Source: UMGS1781 sp964389545 (GTDB lineage Bacteria; Bacillota; Clostridia; TANB77; CAG-508). Taken from it: DNA of 8,443 bases. The notes under the pieces are model-generated. The model saw only the letters and a program-made list of their open reading frames with translations, was not told the DNA's origin and ran no database searches. Made by a program: the position numbers and the translations under genes. The DNA is taken from the NCBI GenBank assembly GCA_964389545.1, contig CAYMDN010000046.1, positions 1-8,443 of the forward strand, read 5' to 3'. Positions 6,730 to 8,443 of this stretch are shown here, one piece after another (the first letter of the stretch is position 1; each line of letters starts with the position of its first letter).

Positions 6730-8022
6730 TTAATCTGCTTCATAATCTGCTTTATCATCTTCCCATGTATTTGGTCTATATACAGTTCCAACAAACCATA
6801 TTTCGTCAGTTTCTTTATCTTTTACTATATATATAAATGGTTTATCTATCGTAATCTTTGTTGGTTCTACTACATCTTGCATTGCCGCTGTTTCTGTTAT
6901 TTGTACCACAGTTGCTGCAGCCGCTTTTACTCCTGCCTCAGAAAGTTCTATATTTGCTTTATGCGAAATATTGCTTACATATAATCCTTTAAGAGTAGAC
7001 ATGTTAGAAAGGTCTGCTGATCCAGCATTAAATACATTGTGTATTCCTAATACTTTCAAGTCCTCTTTAAGGTTTAAATCATAGTCAAATGCAAATCTTG
7101 GCATTGCTACATCTATTCCATTTTCTGCGCTTGAAGCTGTTTTCATATTTTTTTCTATATCTTTTAATTCTGCTATTGTAAAGTTAGCAGCATATTTTTG
7201 TAAATCACTATTTGGCATTATTGCCATAAATTGTAATTGTGTTCCATCAGTTTCTTCTAAATCCATTGATAATGCTGTTACTTTATCATTACTACAATAT
7301 GAAACACTTTCATCTGCAGCTTTTTTATGCATCATCGTTGTTTCCATTGTTTCTTCATTTGATAAATGAAAATCTTGACCATATGTGTCTGCAGGATCAA
7401 AATCACTTGCCCACTCTATATCTATTGCTAATGCATTAATTAAAAATACTTGGCTTGCTGGATTTGAAGCATCATCATCTGATACCATATTTTTGATTTG
7501 ATCAAATGTTTTATCTGCTATCCAGTTATTTACGTTTTCTGCATTTTTAAATGAATCTTGCTCTATATCTGCATTATAAATTTCAGATAAGGTATCTTTA
7601 TATTCGTCTTTTACATATCTATAATATGTATCTCTTATAAATATTGCATTTGCTATAGCAATTGTATTTTCAACATTTTTGTATTCAGGTAGTGTTAACT
7701 CTCCAATTAAATTATCTATTTGTGTTTTAGTATCTCCTTCTGTTCCATCGCTAAGCATTTTTAATGCATATTTAATTGATAATGGACTATATACCATATT
7801 TTCTTTATTGTTCTCTAATTTTAAAAATTTTAAAGCAAAATCTTCTTTTGTTTCTGCAACATTATTTTGCATTGCATTTGGATTGTTAATATCATTTTTT
7901 GCAACATCATCCCCATTTTTATTTTTTCCTATGTTTTTTATAAGTATAACTCCTCCGGCTAAAATTACTACAATAATCAGAATTAATAGCATCAAATTAA
8001 TTTCTACTCTCTTCTTTTGCAT
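6730..8022 (-). CDS. Membrane-anchored serpin (serine/cysteine protease inhibitor)
   Basis: A 430-residue protein: basic start (MQKKR), a membrane helix at about 9-29, a polar Asn/Lys-rich linker to about 55, then a complete serpin domain of normal size. Serpin landmarks are YSPLSIKYALKML (78-90), the NALAIDIEW stretch near 196-204 in place of the usual NAxxFKGxW, MPRF (307-310), the gate/hinge approach ISHKANIELSEAG (352-364) and DKPF (393-396). The hinge GVKAAAAT (364-371) has the small-residue run typical of inhibitory serpins, although Val at P14 is less usual than Thr or Ser. Counting from the hinge puts P1 at T378 and P1' at A379, but the loop from G364 to D393 is longer than in alpha-1-antitrypsin, so M381 is an alternative. 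The domain should face outward, anchored by the uncleaved helix. Serpins are known from some gut Clostridia. AAGGGG lies 7 bases before the ATG. The gene is a single-gene unit with its own promoter and terminator. Confidence 0.95.
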   Translation of the reverse strand: MQKKRVEINLMLLILIIVVILAGGVILIKNIGKNKNGDDVAKNDINNPNAMQNNVAETKEDFALKFLKLENNKENMVYSPLSIKYALKMLSDGTEGDTKTQIDNLIGELTLPEYKNVENTIAIANAIFIRDTYYRYVKDEYKDTLSEIYNADIEQDSFKNAENVNNWIADKTFDQIKNMVSDDDASNPASQVFLINALAIDIEWASDFDPADTYGQDFHLSNEETMETTMMHKKAADESVSYCSNDKVTALSMDLEETDGTQLQFMAIMPNSDLQKYAANFTIAELKDIEKNMKTASSAENGIDVAMPRFAFDYDLNLKEDLKVLGIHNVFNAGSADLSNMSTLKGLYVSNISHKANIELSEAGVKAAAATVVQITETAAMQDVVEPTKITIDKPFIYIVKDKETDEIWFVGTVYRPNTWEDDKADYEAD

Positions 8023-8054
8023 AGTTTTACCCCTTTACTTTTAAACTATTATAT

Positions 8055-8083
8055 ATTATATTTCTATTTTGCTTTTTTTACAA
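8055..8083 (-). promoter_or_regulatory. Probable promoter of the serpin gene
   Basis: On the minus strand TTGTAA (8083-8078, four of six consensus bases) is followed after 17 bases by a perfect TATAAT (8060-8055). A second TATAAT at 8053-8048 overlaps the next stretch. The start would be near 8048, about 25 bases before the serpin ATG. It lies just downstream of two terminators, consistent with an independent transcription unit. Confidence 0.6.
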
Positions 8084-8113
8084 GTACTTATGCAAATTAT
8101 TTTAAAAGAAAAA

Positions 8114-8135
8114 ACAGTACTTTTAAAAGTACTGT
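8114..8135 (-). terminator. Second terminator, perfect 22-bp palindrome
   Basis: ACAGTACTTTT and its exact reverse complement AAAAGTACTGT abut with no spacer. In RNA this gives a stem of about 9 bp with a 4-base loop. On the minus strand it is followed directly by TTTTTTCTTTT, a good U-tract. No gene lies between it and the tRNA terminator 40 bases upstream, so it acts as a back-up stop or once belonged to a lost gene. As a perfect palindrome just upstream of the serpin -35 it could also be an operator. Confidence 0.75.
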
Positions 8136-8175
8136 CTTTTCTGGTTATTCTGTATATTCGAAAATATTTCATCTC

Positions 8176-8210
8176 AAAAAAATAATTACCCATTGGGTAA
8201 TTATTTTTTT
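8176..8210 (-). terminator. Intrinsic terminator of the tRNA array
   Basis: AAAAAAATAATTACCC (8176-8191) pairs perfectly over 16 bp with 8195-8210 around a 3-base loop, and the 3' arm on the minus strand ends in seven T's. It begins one base after the CCA of tRNA-Phe, so the mature 3' end nearly touches the stem. The A-run and T-run make it bidirectional. Confidence 0.9.
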
Positions 8211-8211
8211 A

Positions 8212-8287
8212 TGGTGGTTCGAAGTGGAATCGAACCACTGACACGGGGATTTTCAGTCCCCTGCTCTACCAACTGAGCTATCGAACC
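8212..8287 (-). tRNA. tRNA-Phe (anticodon GAA), CCA encoded
   Basis: The 76-base cloverleaf is complete: acceptor GGTTCGA pairs with TCGAACC, the D arm is GCTC/GAGC, and anticodon stem GGGGA/TCCCC encloses the loop CTGAAAA with anticodon GAA. The T arm is AGTGG/CCACT with TTCGATT, and ACCA ends the gene. It is the last gene of the array and is followed at once by the terminator. Confidence 0.98.
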
Positions 8288-8299
8288 TTTTATATACAA

Positions 8300-8376
8300 T
8301 GGCGACCCGGAACGGGCTCGAACCGTCGACCTCTAGCGTGACAGGCTAGCGTTCTAACCAACTGAACTACCGGGCC
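8300..8376 (-). tRNA. tRNA-Asp (anticodon GTC), CCA encoded
   Basis: A 77-base cloverleaf with acceptor GGCCCGG/CCGGGTC (one G-U pair), D arm GTTC/GAAC, anticodon stem CTAGC/GCTAG around CTGTCAC with anticodon GTC, T loop TTCGAGC, discriminator G as expected for Asp, and encoded CCA. Only 12 bases separate it from tRNA-Phe, consistent with one processed precursor. Confidence 0.98.
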
Positions 8377-8393
8377 AAATATAAAAATAAAAA

Positions 8394-8443
8394 TGGTGGG
8401 CGCAATAGGGCTCGAACCTATGACCTCCTGCTTGTAAGGCAGA
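8394..8443 (-). tRNA. tRNA-Val (anticodon TAC), 5' part outside window
   Basis: The 3' 50 bases are seen: anticodon stem TCTGC/GCAGG (one U-G pair) around CTTACAA with anticodon TAC, T arm ATAGG/CCTAT with TTCGAGC, 3' acceptor TGCGCCC, discriminator A and encoded CCA. The D arm and 5' acceptor lie beyond the right edge. The Val-Asp-Phe order is common in Firmicute tRNA clusters. Confidence 0.93.

Noticed and set aside
7239..8241. + strand open frames opposite the serpin and through the terminators and tRNA-Phe
   Set aside because: One runs through two terminator hairpins and into a tRNA gene; the others are antisense to a complete serpin.

Overview
The window comes from a low-GC, endospore-forming Firmicute, most likely a gut-type member of the Clostridia. 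The A/T-rich codon use, strong AGGAGG-type ribosome binding sites, a spoVS gene next to ymdB, a clustered Val-Asp-Phe tRNA array with encoded CCA ends and a Clp ATPase of the ClpC type all point that way. Every gene I can support lies on the minus strand, so transcription runs from high to low coordinates. The + strand open frames are antisense shadows.

In the direction of transcription: tRNA-Val(TAC, cut by the window edge), tRNA-Asp(GTC) and tRNA-Phe(GAA) occupy 8443-8212. A strong intrinsic terminator starts one base after the tRNA-Phe CCA, and a second terminator-like perfect palindrome follows about 40 bases further on. Next is a membrane-anchored serpin (8022-6730) with its own promoter and a 19-bp hairpin terminator. 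A near-consensus promoter (TTGACA, 17 bp, extended TACAAT) then starts an operon: tsaD (tRNA t6A synthesis), a COG1768-type metallophosphoesterase whose start overlaps the tsaD stop by one base, and ymdB (cyclic-nucleotide/RNA phosphodiesterase). spoVS follows with a separate sigma-A-like promoter and a 9-bp hairpin after it.

Downstream of spoVS are an orphan family-5 extracellular solute-binding protein with an N-terminal membrane anchor, a ROK-family sugar kinase, and the first 403 codons of clpC, which runs off the left edge. The solute-binding gene is the main oddity. Its membrane anchor and first beta strand are open in frame and sit behind an ideal ribosome binding site, but the codon at the start position is ACG. 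The first conventional start (GTG) is 66 codons further in, inside the folded domain.

Most of the window is ordinary housekeeping. The parts worth a second look are the ACG start, the surface serpin with an inhibitory-type hinge, the phased direct repeat just upstream of the spoVS promoter, the neighbouring pair of metallophosphoesterases in the tsaD operon, and clpC lying away from ctsR-mcsA-mcsB. I see no phage, transposon, CRISPR or defence system, and no clear previously undescribed multi-gene system.
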